From contig OZ007505.1 in NCBI GenBank assembly GCA_963931865.1, forward strand, positions 14,863,495 to 14,927,494: a stretch of DNA of 64,000 nucleotides, given 5' to 3'. How positions within the stretch are numbered: position 1 is the stretch's first letter; every line of letters starts with the position of its first letter. The notes below the pieces were generated by a model. The model did no database searches. It saw only the letters and a program-made list of their open reading frames with translations, and was not told where the DNA came from. The position numbers and the translations under genes are program-made. The stretch comes from Axinella damicornis (lineage: Eukaryota; Porifera; Demospongiae; Axinellida; Axinellidae). Positions 11,901 to 22,300 of the stretch are shown one piece after another.

Positions 11901-13163
11901 CCCACCTTCCATCAACCCCCTACCCACCTTCCAGCAACCCCCTACCCACCTTCCATCAACCCCCTACCCACCTTTCATCAACCCCCTACCTACCTTCCAT
12001 CAACCCCTTACCCACCTTCCATCAACCCCCTACCCACCTTCCAACAACCTCATTACCACCTTCCGTCAAACCTCTACCTTCCATCATCCCCCTACCCACC
12101 TTCCATCAGCCCGCCACAGAGGTTAGTACAGGAGCCATCCGTAATGGATTTTATGAGCATCTTGGTCCGTTCTTTATTGTCCTTGGTCATCTTGGTGAGG
12201 CCAAACTCCAGCTTCACACCAGTGTCATATGTCACCAGGGATAGTCGGTCACACTCCTTCACTGCATGGGGGGGGGGGGGGGGGGGGGGGGGGGGGATAT
12301 GCTTTGCCCATGTGTCCACTTTTGTCTACCTAAGCATGCGACTAGACCTCCCAGGCATTCCCCAGAAAAGCGATCAAAGACTGGGGGTGGGAATGGCCTG
12401 GGAACACGCCAGTGCAGTTCTTTCCACCTGATCGCGGAATTTTATGAAAGATTGACAAGGCGCGCGCAGAATACGCAAAACTGATTTCCGTGTAAATGCA
12501 ATTTTCGACGTTGCTATGGTATGTGATTTATTTTCCGTATACTACCCGTGTTACGTGGGATGACACTCCCATTTATGCCATAGCCAGAGCTGCGACCGGG
12601 GTCAAGAAATCTTGACTATCATTTTTGCTGCTTGACCACTTGACTGCATCGCAAGACTCTTGACCGTTTGACTGCGCTGTATTTCAGCCGTTGACCGCTC
12701 ATAGTATACGGAAGAATGCGTAGTGACTCCATCCCTTCCTTAGTATACGGGGTCAAGATTCGCCGATAAGCCCAGTCGCAGCTTTGACTACGGCGTCTGT
12801 GGGAGTGTCACTCCCTCGATTGAGCTAATTGGGATCCCTACAGTAAAACATCATGAGATATTTAGGCCATTGCAAGAGCCCCACCCACACAGGAAGTAAT
12901 CTAAATTGGACAAATAAACACTCACACTGATCAATGACAAACAGCAGCGTCTTCTTAACCAGATCCAGTTTCTTGCCTCGCATGGAACCGCTCTTGTCAA
13001 TCACGGCAGCAATGTCCACCGGGGAGCGAGAGGTGGGCTCGTAGAACGGCGCGCGCAGGGAGGCGATGGCCCAACATGGCTGCTCCTTGGAGGGAGGGTA
13101 ACATGCGAATTCCGCTGCTGCGGTCAGCGTGATGCGATCAGTTACTTCTGCAGTAGTTGCCAT
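3336..13163 (-). CDS. vWA-domain protein, 11 exons
   Basis: Exons read on the minus strand: 13163-12926, 12261-12100, 10669-10503, 9249-9136, 7595-7450, ~6967-6930, 6322-6141, 5850-5752, 5459-5374, 5161-5073, 3435-3336; all have GT donors and AG acceptors. Phases join cleanly except at exon 5/6, where the exon 6 acceptor is uncertain by one base. About 470 residues. A MIDAS-type vWA domain fills exons 1-4: DKSGSM (DxSxS), TNLCGG (Thr) and LLTDG (Asp), then the conserved FGFGSDHDSNLLEVIS. Exons 5-7 carry IPESFADCLGGLLSV and GDIQSEEERDIVLELKLP, typical of intracellular vWA proteins of the plant WAV3-like/metazoan vWA type. Exons 8-11 are helical (NRIIATAALKKAEPLADQ; KTVLKDAIATLE) and end KAKYRAASHQ-stop. 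No signal peptide or TM segment is visible, so it is probably cytosolic and metal-dependent in partner binding. Partner unknown. The start is the ATG at 13163, after which the vWA strand follows. Confidence 0.82.
3571..4073 (+). mobile_element. Exon-carrying MITE, copy 1
   Basis: Begins ACGAGGGGCAACCGCACTCC and is followed head-to-tail by copy 2. An inverted third copy lies at 25507-26122. It sits in intron 10 of the vWA gene, antisense to it. It contains two short ATG-initiated frames that each run into a good splice donor: ATG 3725 to donor at 3782 (reading MASKSKTRAYYSANNFAST) and ATG 3900 to donor at 3947 (MAADGMTKALVSLPPR). Both are conserved in the other copies. Confidence 0.75.
4074..4653 (+). 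mobile_element. Exon-carrying MITE, copy 2, with partial tandem terminus
   Basis: Starts TTTACGAGGGGCAACCGC. It carries the same two frames: ATG 4207 to donor 4264 (MATKRTTRNYYSTHNLAST) and ATG 4383 to donor 4430 (MAANGETKEFLSPPPR). Its 3' end is a doubled terminus, ACGCGGCAC...CCAGGAGTGTAA, repeated at 4560-4596 and 4606-4640. That 3' motif is also found at the edge of copy 3. Confidence 0.72.
5905..6140. repeat. (CA)n microsatellite abutting vWA exon 7 donor
   Basis: Imperfect CA/CATG repeats pass into a pure (CA)n tract that ends at 6140. On the minus strand exon 7 ends at 6141 and the donor GT is itself the first unit of the (GT)n tract. Confidence 0.95.
6898..6926. repeat. (GTAC)n microsatellite at vWA exon 6 donor
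   Basis: Seven GTAC units. On the minus strand they follow the exon 6 donor (GACAG, then GTTTGTACGTAC). Confidence 0.9.
8822..8901. repeat. Homopolymer run, 80 C
   Basis: Uninterrupted C tract on the plus strand inside intron 4 of the vWA gene. The exact length in the genome is uncertain because homopolymers assemble poorly. Confidence 0.9.
9047..9130. repeat. CA-rich microsatellite at vWA exon 4 donor
   Basis: Imperfect (CA)n with CACGTGCA interruptions. On the minus strand it begins five bases after the exon 4 donor (GAGAAG, then GTGGGTG). Confidence 0.9.
9950..10290 (+). repeat. Dispersed repeat with degenerate GCTGCTCCCTGATTGCATCC units and a heat-shock-like motif
   Basis: Several ~26-bp units of CTGCTGCTCCCCGATTGC type, followed by TTCTGGAACGTTCC (10176-10189) and a shared tail GAGTTCGAGGTTCAG. 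The same module occurs at 50700-50930 and 57985-58215, upstream of the two zinc-finger genes. Here it lies in intron 3 of the vWA gene. Confidence 0.75.
10176..10189. promoter_or_regulatory. Heat shock element-like motif
   Basis: TTCTGGAACGTTCC fits the three-unit HSE pattern TTCnnGAAnnTTC exactly. Conserved in the two other copies of the surrounding repeat. HSF binding is inferred. Confidence 0.45.
11497..12112. repeat. 22-bp minisatellite (~28 copies) copying the vWA exon 2 donor
   Basis: The plus-strand unit is CAACCCCCTACCCACCTTCCAT. On the minus strand this is TTGATGGAAG followed by GTGGGTAGGGG. It matches the true end of exon 2 (CTGATGGAAG, then donor GTGGGTAGGGG) at its right border. 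Variants: AACCCCTTA, CAGCAACC and TATATACCC units. The translated frames (THLPSTPYP...) are a by-product. Confidence 0.92.
12268..12296. repeat. Homopolymer run, 29 G
   Basis: Read on the minus strand this is a 29-C tract ending CATGCAG at the exon 2 acceptor (12262), so it occupies the polypyrimidine-tract position. Confidence 0.9.
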
Positions 13164-13640
13164 CCTCTCTGAAGAGACTGAATTCGATGCACAAACAGTA
13201 CTGCACAGGATCCAGGAGGGTATATTAACAAGCGACACCCGACTCTCTGCTTTTATGCAAATTATGTGATGTCATGCTAAAAATAGTAGCCCTGGGCGCC
13301 GCGTGATCGTGATACAGCAACTTCCGCATGGAGAGCTAATTAGCATCAGCTTCCGGTGGCAATCGTGGTGGATATTCTAATCTAGAGGAGCCGGACTGCA
13401 TGCCCTGGTACTGGTCACAGCTGATTTTTAATAGCCACTTAACTTTTAGGGTGTAGAATTCAGAGGTTTTTGCAATCACTAATCAATTATGATTACAATT
13501 ACTAGCTCTTTCCAGGCCAGAAGCCAATTATTAGCATTACAATTTCACACAATTACATTACAGTAAACATCTTTAGTTTCAACAACACATGCTCAGTGTA
13601 CTGGAGGTCAGGAGGTAGGATGGAAGTAGTACAATATTTG

Positions 13641-13870
13641 AAGGCTCAGTGGAAAAAGGGGACAAGAGGTTTTTACCAACTCTAAAGGTCAAAGGTCAAC
13701 CATATGGCCATGTGTTTTCTGAATCAATTAAGGCTGGATCTTAACAGTCCATCCTTTCAACTATTGAAATTCAACCTTAATGTCTTGTTACACTGCAAAA
13801 ACACAAAGTTGACCTTTGACCTTTAGGGATGGTCAAAAGTGCTTATCCCCTTTTTTCCACTGAGCCCTTC
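13641..13870. mobile_element. MITE with DR1 nuclear-receptor-like sites, upstream of the vWA gene
   Basis: Inverted termini AAGGCTCAGTGGAAAAAGGG / CCCCTTTTTTCCACTGAGCC, flanked by ATTTG on both sides. Each arm carries a perfect direct repeat AGGTCAAAGGTCA (13686-13698, and reversed at 13810-13822). Located ~480 bp upstream of the vWA start codon. Confidence 0.8.
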
Positions 13871-14199
13871 ATTTGGGCCATGGCCGATAGCAGTAGCTAT
13901 CGTGTAGTTGAGCTTCAACTACAAGGTAATCAACTCAGACACTACTCAGACAATAATTACATGATTTGTAATTGTAATCCATTACAATCACAAACTACCA
14001 TTACAACAACCCTGGCCCGGCCGCCGCCACTGACTCACTGTAAATATCTTGTCCCTATAGGTCATTGTCACATCATTGCACACTGAGCATATATTATTAT
14101 GAGCTGCACCATACAATCGTCACGATTGTTAACGCATTTGCTCGAGCATATACATGAACTTTAGTTGAATCTACCCTACATCCAGCACTTTAGGAACAT

Positions 14200-14935
14200 T
14201 ATTCTATAGCCATTTTATGGATGTGCAATGTGTGAACAGTGATGTTAACCAGTTGTAGTCACTCTATAGCTCCATCTCCTGCACATGGAGGAGACCAGCC
14301 TAATGGTGGCCAAGAACTGTGCAGCAGAAGTGCCTGTGTATGGTATAACATTGCATACTCTTGCCATCCACTGCACAGATGCATCTCTCAAGCCTCACGG
14401 GAAATTACCCAAAATCCTGGCAAGTTGCCTGACGCTGTAGGAGACAGGCTCAACCCAGGAACACCCTACCCCATCAACAGAATTGACCACCTCTCCACTT
14501 GAGGAAACAACCAGGTCGTTGAATACAGAATCACCTGTAATCACCAGAATCAAGGTCCGTAATCTCTCCAAGAGCTCTCAGTCCCGGAGGGAGAATGCTG
14601 CACCTGGACCGTCAAGACTTAGGAGGTTACGGAGTAGCTGCAGTAATTGTGTCATACATACATGTAGGAGCGATCATCAATCCATTAATATCCCATTCCC
14701 TCCATTCTCCCCTCCATCCTCCTCCCCCCTCTCTCTCCACCCTCCACCTCTCCTCCCGGCCTCTCTCCTCCCTCTCCCCTGTCCATCCTCCTCCCCCTCC
14801 CTCTCCTTCCATCCCTCCCCCCATCCTTTCCTCCCTCTGCTCCGTGCACATGCTCAGCCTTCAATGTGACTGGGCTGAGCGGTGTACCACGGCTATACAA
14901 ACTTCCATTCAGGGCAGTCATCCAGACCGTCGAGG
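14200..14935. other. Non-coding or decayed stretch with CT-rich block
   Basis: A plus-strand open frame at 14483-14869 runs into low-complexity CCTCCC sequence at 14690-14840 and resembles no family I know. It may be the decayed upstream part of the LINE that follows. Confidence 0.35.
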
Positions 14936-15104
14936 TGAATGAGCAGCAGCATAGTTGAGATCAGTGGGTGTGGCCAGCATAAATTCCAGGCAGCTGTGTG
15001 CCTCACTCTTGTTCCTTTGTGGTAGATGCTGAGCAATAGTACTTGTTGTCACATTACCAAGCGTCTGCATGGGAAGATGTTGCCAGCAATTGGTAATCCA
15101 TAAA

Positions 15105-15530
15105 ATTAATGTGACCAGCCACCTTGGTGTGCTCATTGAAGACAAACTCAATTATTGGAAGCAGCATATTGACAGTGTGGCTAATAAAGCTGGCAGGAAT
15201 CCAGGAGAGTGAGTAAGCACCTGCCAATGAAGACAAGGAAGATGCTCTTCAATGCAATAATGCTCCCCCACCGGCCTGGACTACTGCTGTGTGGTATGGG
15301 CAAACTGCTCCAGCAGAAACTGCAGAGTCTCCACAACTATGGCATGAGGATCATACTGCAAGTACCTGCGAGGTCTCCCAGCAGTATGTCGAGAGCAAAG
15401 CTCAGGTGGACAACACTGGAGCAAAGAAGGCCCTTCAACAGTTGAGAGTTCTGCATCACTGCATCCATGGAACAGCTCCTGAGTATTTACGGTCACTTTC
15501 AGATGGCAACCAGGGACAGTCCACACACTA
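15105..15530 (+). mobile_element. Non-LTR retrotransposon (LINE) reverse transcriptase 3' remnant
   Basis: Across shifting frames it reads LGVLIEDKLN, QHIDSVANKAG, KTRKMLFNAIMLPH, NYGMRIILQVPARSPS, LRWTTLEQRR and HCIHGTAPEYLRSLS. This is the C-terminal thumb and connection region of Jockey/CR1-like reverse transcriptases. At least two frame changes, so not functional. Confidence 0.8.
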
Positions 15531-15799
15531 GCTCTTCTTAAAGTGAGATATACATTCTGACACTATGGAGCAAGGAATTGGAATCAGCTGCCAGATGCTG
15601 TCAAGACCACCCAAAACCATTGCACTCTACAAATCTAGTTACAGGTCTGGTTGCTGGAATGTATACCCATTCCATGTTTGAGTTTTGTGTTTTGTTCACC
15701 AAGAACAAATTTAATCTCCACACTGCTTCCACCCCTCTGTAGAGCGCACAATCCGGCAGCAAAGCCATCAGGACATCGGGACACACTAGTCTACCTATA

Positions 15800-16618
15800 G
15801 AGGGTATATGTGGTGGCCGAGACTGGACAAGGATATTGAGGTGTATGTGAAAGAGTGTTACATTTGCCAGTCCACGAGGAAGTCTCCACCAGTAGTGCCA
15901 CTTCATCCTTGGTCTTGGCCTGAGAAGGTTTGGTCGAGAGTTCACATCGACTATGCTGGGCCAGTGGAAGGAAAGATGTTTCTCTTGCTAGTACCTCAAC
16001 TTCTGCTGCAGCCATTGAACTATTGCGAAAATCGTTTGCAGCATTGGGGTTACCGGAAGTGATTGCATTGGACAATGCCATGACATTTACGAGTGAAGAG
16101 TTTGCTGAGGTCTTGAAGAATAACGGGATACATCATATCCGTTCGTCTCCATATCATCCTGCGTACATTTCACAGGTAGTACCTCAGACTGGGACTCAGG
16201 ACTCGGAAAATCTGTCAACTCCAGTGTCTGATGTCGACCCGAGTGCTACTGAGATCTCATCACAACGACCTACAGAACAGGCATCAGACCATCCTATGCC
16301 AGAGCTGAGAAGATCAACTCGGGTGAGACACCCACCGGCTGGTTATACTGAACAGTGTCATGTTATTAGTTTGGATGCTGTACAACTAATTTGGTGTGTT
16401 GTAAACTAGAGAAGGATTGTAATGTATTGACATTGTGGGTTATGTAACCAGGAAGTTGCGGTATTGTACGTCACCATATTGTGTGTATTCAAGTAGACAT
16501 AAGTCGTCAGTTAGCCAGTCAGTCTGTACGTCGTGCACTGTGTATTGTCGAGCTTGTTAAAGAGATATTTGTCCCTAAGAATTGTGACTTAGCTGGGGTT
16601 TGCATGCAGCATATAACA
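15800..16618 (+). mobile_element. Ty3/gypsy-type retrotransposon fragment: integrase and 3' LTR
   Basis: Inserted between units of the exon array and truncated at its 5' side. The frame at 15805-15990 reads MWWPRLDKDIEVYV, CYICQS, HIDYAGP (first catalytic Asp). It shifts to another frame for LGLPEVIALDNAMTF (second Asp) and SSPYHPA. An internal deletion then removes the catalytic Glu region and joins RRSTRVRHPPAGY, a usual gypsy integrase tail. A likely 3' LTR runs 16418-16618 (TGTAATG...ATATAACA). Inactive. Confidence 0.8.
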
Positions 16619-19121
16619 ACTCACCAAGAACAATTTTACTCTCAACGATGGTTCTACACCCCTCCGTAGAGCGCACAATCAGGTAGCAAAGCCATCCGGG
16701 CACAAAAGCTACAGTAATGAAAAGAGGAATAGATTTGCATGTTCACTCACCTCAATCTCCATGATGGCTCTCCACCCGTCCGTAGAGCGCACAAATCTAG
16801 CAGCATAGCCATCAGGGCGTCGGGATACGGTACCTACAGTAACGAAAAGAAACTACATTTGCGTGACCACTCACCTACAACAAACTCAATCTCCATGATG
16901 GTTCTCCACCCCCGTAGAGCACACAAACCCGTCAGCAAAGCCATCAGGATTTCGGGACACACTAGTGTACCTACAGTAATGAAAAGAGGAATAGATTTGC
17001 ATGTCCACTCACCTAGAACAAATTCAATCTCCATGATGGTTTTCCACCCTCCGTAGAGCGCACAAATCCAGCAGCATAGCAATCAGGGCGTGGGGACACG
17101 GTACCTACAGCAACGAAAAGAAAACTAGATTTGCATGTTCACTCACCTACTACAAACTCAATCTCCATGATGGTTCTCCACCCGTCCGTAGAGCGCACAA
17201 ATCTAGCAGCATAGCCATCAGGGCATCGGGATACGGTACCTACACTAACGAAAAGAAAACTAGATTTGCGTGACCACTCACCTACAACAAACTCAATCTC
17301 CATGTGGTTCTCCACCCTCGCAGAGCACACAAACCCGTCAGCAAAGCCATCAGGATTTCGGGACACACAAGTGTACCTATAGTAATGAAAAGAGGAATAG
17401 ATTTGCATGTCCACTCACCAATAACAAATTCAATCTCCATGATGGTTCTCCACCCTCCGTAAAGCGCAAAATCCGGCAGCAAAGCCATCGGGACATCGGG
17501 ACACACTAGTCTACTTGTAGTAATGAAAAGAGGAATAGATTTGCATGTCCACTCACCTACAACAAATTCAATCTCCATGACGGTTCTCCACCCTCCGGAG
17601 AGCGCACAAATCCAGCAGCATAGCCATCAGGGCGTCGGGACACGGTACCTACAGTAACGAAAAGAAAACTAGATTTGCATGTTCACTCACCTAGAACAAA
17701 TTCAATCTCCATGATGGTTCTCCACCCCCCGTAGAGCACACAAACCCGTCAGCAAAGCCATCAGGATTTCGGGACACACCAGTGTACCTATAGTAAAGAA
17801 AAGAAAACTAGATTTGCATGTCCACTCACCTACAACAAACTCAATCTCCATGATGGTTCTCCACCCGTCCGTATAGCGCACAAATCCAGCAGCATAGCCT
17901 TCAGGGCGTCGAGACACAATAGCTACAGTTACGAAAAGAGGAATGGATTGGCATGTTCACTCACCAATAACAAATTTAAGTTCCATGATGGTTCTCCGGA
18001 TCCACCTCTCCGTAGAGCGCACAATCCGGCAGCAGCAGCATGGCCATAGGACATCCGGACACACTAGTCTACCTGTAGTAATGAAAAGAGGAATAGATTT
18101 GCATGTCCACTCACCTAGAACAAATTCAATCTCCATGATGGTTCTCCACTCTCCGTAGAGCGCAAAATCCGGCAGCAAAGGCATCGGGACATCGGGACAC
18201 ACTAGTCTACTTGTAGTAATGAAAAGAGGAATAGATTTGCATGTCCACTCACCTAGAACAAATTCAATCTCCATGATGGTTCTCCACCCTCCGCAGAGCG
18301 CACAAATCCAGCAGCATAGCCATCAGGGCGTCGGGATACGGTACCTACAGTAACGAAAAGAAAACTAGATTTGGATGTTCACTCACCTAGAACAAATTCA
18401 ATCTCCATGATGGTTCTCCACCCCCCGTAGAGCACACAAACCCGTCAGCAAAGCCATCAGGATTTCGGGACACACTAGTGTACCTATAGTAACGAAAATA
18501 GATTTGCATGTCCACTCACCTACAACAAACTCAATCTCCATGATGGTTCTCCACCCGTCCGCATAGCGCACAAATCCAGCAGCATAGCCTTCAGGGCGTC
18601 GAGACACAGTAGCTACAGTTACGAAAAGAGGAATAGATTGGCATGTTCACTCACTAATAACAAATTTAATTTCCATGATGGTTCTCCGGATCCACCCCTC
18701 CGTAGAGCGCACAATCCGGAAGAAGCAGCATGGCCATAGGACATCGGGACACGAGTAGTTTACCTATAGTAATGAAAAGAGGAATAGATTTGCATGCATG
18801 TCCACTCACCAATAACAAATTCAATCTCCATGATGGTTCTCCACCCTCCGTAGAGCGCAAAATCCGGCAGCAAAGCCATCGGGACATCGGGACACACTAG
18901 TCTACTTGTAGTAATGAAAAGAGGAATAGATTTGCATGTCCACTCACCTAGAACAAATTCAATCTCCATGACGTCATGGTTCTCCACCCTCCGGAGAGCG
19001 CACAAATCCAGCAGCATGGCCATCAGGGCGTCGGGACACGGTACCTACAGTAACGAAAAGAAAACTAGATTTGCATGTTCACTCACCTAGAACAAATTCA
19101 ATCTCCATGATGGTTCTCCAC

Positions 19122-19325
19122 CCCTCAGCTACACTAAGGACAGTCTACGAAAAGCGAATACTTGCTGATAATTAGAAAATGCGGTATATTCGCCATGACG
19201 TCATAGAAAAACAACGCTCGAGCGCAGTGGAGCGCTCGAACGTTTAACGCGCTCGAAGGACAAGCACGACGGAAAGAAGTGTTCGCTGTGGATCTTCAGC
19301 TGGCAGTAAGTGAAGCGTTGTGTGC
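19122..19325. mobile_element. ~200-bp insertion interrupting the exon array
   Basis: Unrelated sequence replaces the expected unit spacing. It contains ATGACGTCAT (a full CRE palindrome, 19195-19204) and CGAGCGC/GCGCTCG inverted repeats. Its family is unknown. Confidence 0.55.
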
Positions 19326-22300
19326 CCCCGTAGAGCACACAAACCTGTCAGCAAAGCCATCAGGATTTCGGGACACACCAGTGTACCTACAGTAAAGAAA
19401 AGAAAACTAGATTTGCATGTCCACTCACCTACAACAAACTCAATCTCCATGATGGTTCTCCACCCGTCCGTATAGCGCACAAATCCAGCAGCATAGCCTT
19501 CAGGGCGTCGAGACACAATAGCTACAGTTACGAAAAGAGGAATGGATTGGCATGTTCACTCACCAATAACAAATTTAAGTTCCATGATGGTTCTCCGGAT
19601 CCACCTCTCCGTAGAGCGCACAAATCCAGCAGCATAGCTATCAGGGCGTCGGGATACACTAGTCTACCTGTATTAATGAAAAGAGGAATAGATTTGCATG
19701 TCCACTCACCCACAACAAACTCAATCTCCAATATGCTTTTCCACCAGTCCGTACACCGCACAAATCCAGCAGCATAGCCTTCAGGGCATCGGGACACACT
19801 AGTCTACCTGTAGTAATGAAAAGAAAACCAGATTTGCATGTTCACTCACCAATAACAAATTCAATCTCCATGACGGTTCTCCACCCTCCGTAGAGCGCAC
19901 AAATCAAGCAGCATAGCCATCAGGGCGTCGGGATACGGTACCTACAGTAACGAAAAGAAAACTAGATTTGCATGTTCACTCACATAGAACAAATTCAATC
20001 TCCATGATGGTTCTCCACTCCCCGTAGAGCACACAAACCCGTCAGCAAAGCCATCAGGATTTCGGGACACACTAGTGTACCTATAGTAAAGAAAAGAAAA
20101 CTAGATTTGCATGTCCACTCACCTACAACAAACTCAATCTCCATGATGGTTCTCCACCCGTCCGTATAGCGCACAAATCCAGCAGCATAGCCTTCAGGGC
20201 GTTGAGACACAATAGCTACAGTTACGAAAAGAGGAATGGATTGGCATGTTCACTCACCAATAACAAATTTAAGTTCCATGATGGTTCTCCGGATCCACCC
20301 CTCCGTAGAGCGCACAATCCGGCAGCAGCAGCATGGCCATAGGACATCCGGACACACTAGTCTACCTGTAGTAATGAAAAGAGGAATAGATTTGCATGTC
20401 CACTCACCCACAACAAACTCAATCTCCAATATGCTTTTCCACCAGTCCGTACACCGCACAAATCCAGCAGCATAGCCTTCAGGGCATCGGGACACACTAG
20501 TCTACCTGTAGTAACGAAAAGAAAACTAGATTTGCATGTCCACTCACCAATAACAAATTCAATCTCCATGACGGTTCTCCACCCTCCGTAGAGCGCACAA
20601 ATCAAGCAGCATGGCCATCAGGGCGTCGGGATACGGTACCTACAGTAACGAAAAGAAAACTAGATTTGCATGTTCACTCACATAGAACAAATTCAATCTC
20701 CATGATGGTTCTCCACTCCCAGTAGAGCACACAAACCCGTCAGCAAAGCCATCAGGATTTCGGGACACACCAGTGTACCTATAGTAAAGAAAAGAAAACT
20801 AGATTTGCATGTCCACTCACCTACAACAAACTCAATCTCCATGATGGTTCTCCACCCGTCCGTATAGCGCACAAATCCAGCAGCATAGCCTTCAGGGCGT
20901 TGAGACACAATAGCTACAGTTACGAAAAGAGGAATGGATTGGCATGTTCACTCACCAATAACAAATTTAAGTTCCATGATGGTTCTCCGGATCCACCCCT
21001 CCGTAGAGCGCACAATCCGGCAGCAGCAGCATGGCCATAGGACATCCGGACACACTAGTCTACATGTAGTAATGAAAAGAGGAATAGATTTGCATGTCCA
21101 CTCACCTACAACAAATTCAATCTCCATGATGGTTCTCCACTCTCCGTAGAGCGCACAAATCCAGCAGCATAGCCATCAGGGCGTCGGGATACACTAGTCT
21201 ACCTGTATTAATGAAAAGAGGACTAGATTTGCATGTCCACTCACCTACAACAAATTCAATCTCCATGACGGTTCTCCACTCTCCGTAGAGCGCACAAATC
21301 CAGCAGCATGGCCATCAGGGCGTCGGGATACGGTACCTACATTAACGAAAAGAAAACTAGATTTGCATGTTCACTCACCTAGAACAAATTCAATCTCCAT
21401 GATGGTTCTCCACCCCCCGTAGAGCACACAAACCCGTCAGCAAAGCCATCAGGATTTCGGGACACACCAGTGTACCTATAGTAAAGAAAAGAAAACTAGA
21501 TTTGCATGTCCACTCACCTACAACAAACTCAATCTCCATGATGGTTCTCCACCCGTCCGTATAGCGCACAAATCCAGCAGCATAGCCTTCAGGGCGTCGA
21601 GACACAATAGCTACAGTTACGAAAAGAGGAATGGATTGGCATGTTCACTCACCAATAACAAATTTAAGTTCCATGATGGTTCTCCGGCTCCACCCCTCCG
21701 TAGAGCGCACAATCCGGCAGCATGGCCATAGGACATCGGGAAAGGAGTAGTATACCTATAGTAATGAAAAGAGGAATAGATTTGCATGTCCACTCACCCA
21801 CAACAAACTCAATCTCCATGATGCTTTTCCACCAGTCCGTACACCGCACAAATCCAGCAGCAGAGCCATCAGGGCGTCGGGACACGGAACCTACAGTTAC
21901 GAAAAGAAAACCAGAATTGCATGTTCACTCACCAATAACAAATTCAATCTCCATGATGGTTCTCCACCCTCCGTAGAGCGCAAAATCCGGCAGCAAAGCC
22001 ATCAGGACATCGGGAAACACTAGTCTACCTATAGTAATGAAAAGAGGAATAGATTTGCAAGTCCACTCACCTACAACAAATTCAATCTCCATGATGGTTC
22101 TCCACCCTCCGTAGAGCGCACAAATCCAGCAGCATAGCCAACAGGGCGTCGGGATACGGTACCTACATTAACAAAAAGAAAACTAGATTTGCATGTTCAC
22201 TCACCTAGAACAAATTCAATCTCCATGATGGTTCTCCACCCCCCGTAGAGCACACAAACCCGTCAGCAAAGCCATCAGGATTTCGGGACACACCAGTGTA

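Noticed and set aside
11293..12431. Pro/Thr-rich open frames (264-318 codons) on the plus strand
   Set aside because: All three frames across the 22-bp minisatellite are open. The real gene is on the other strand.
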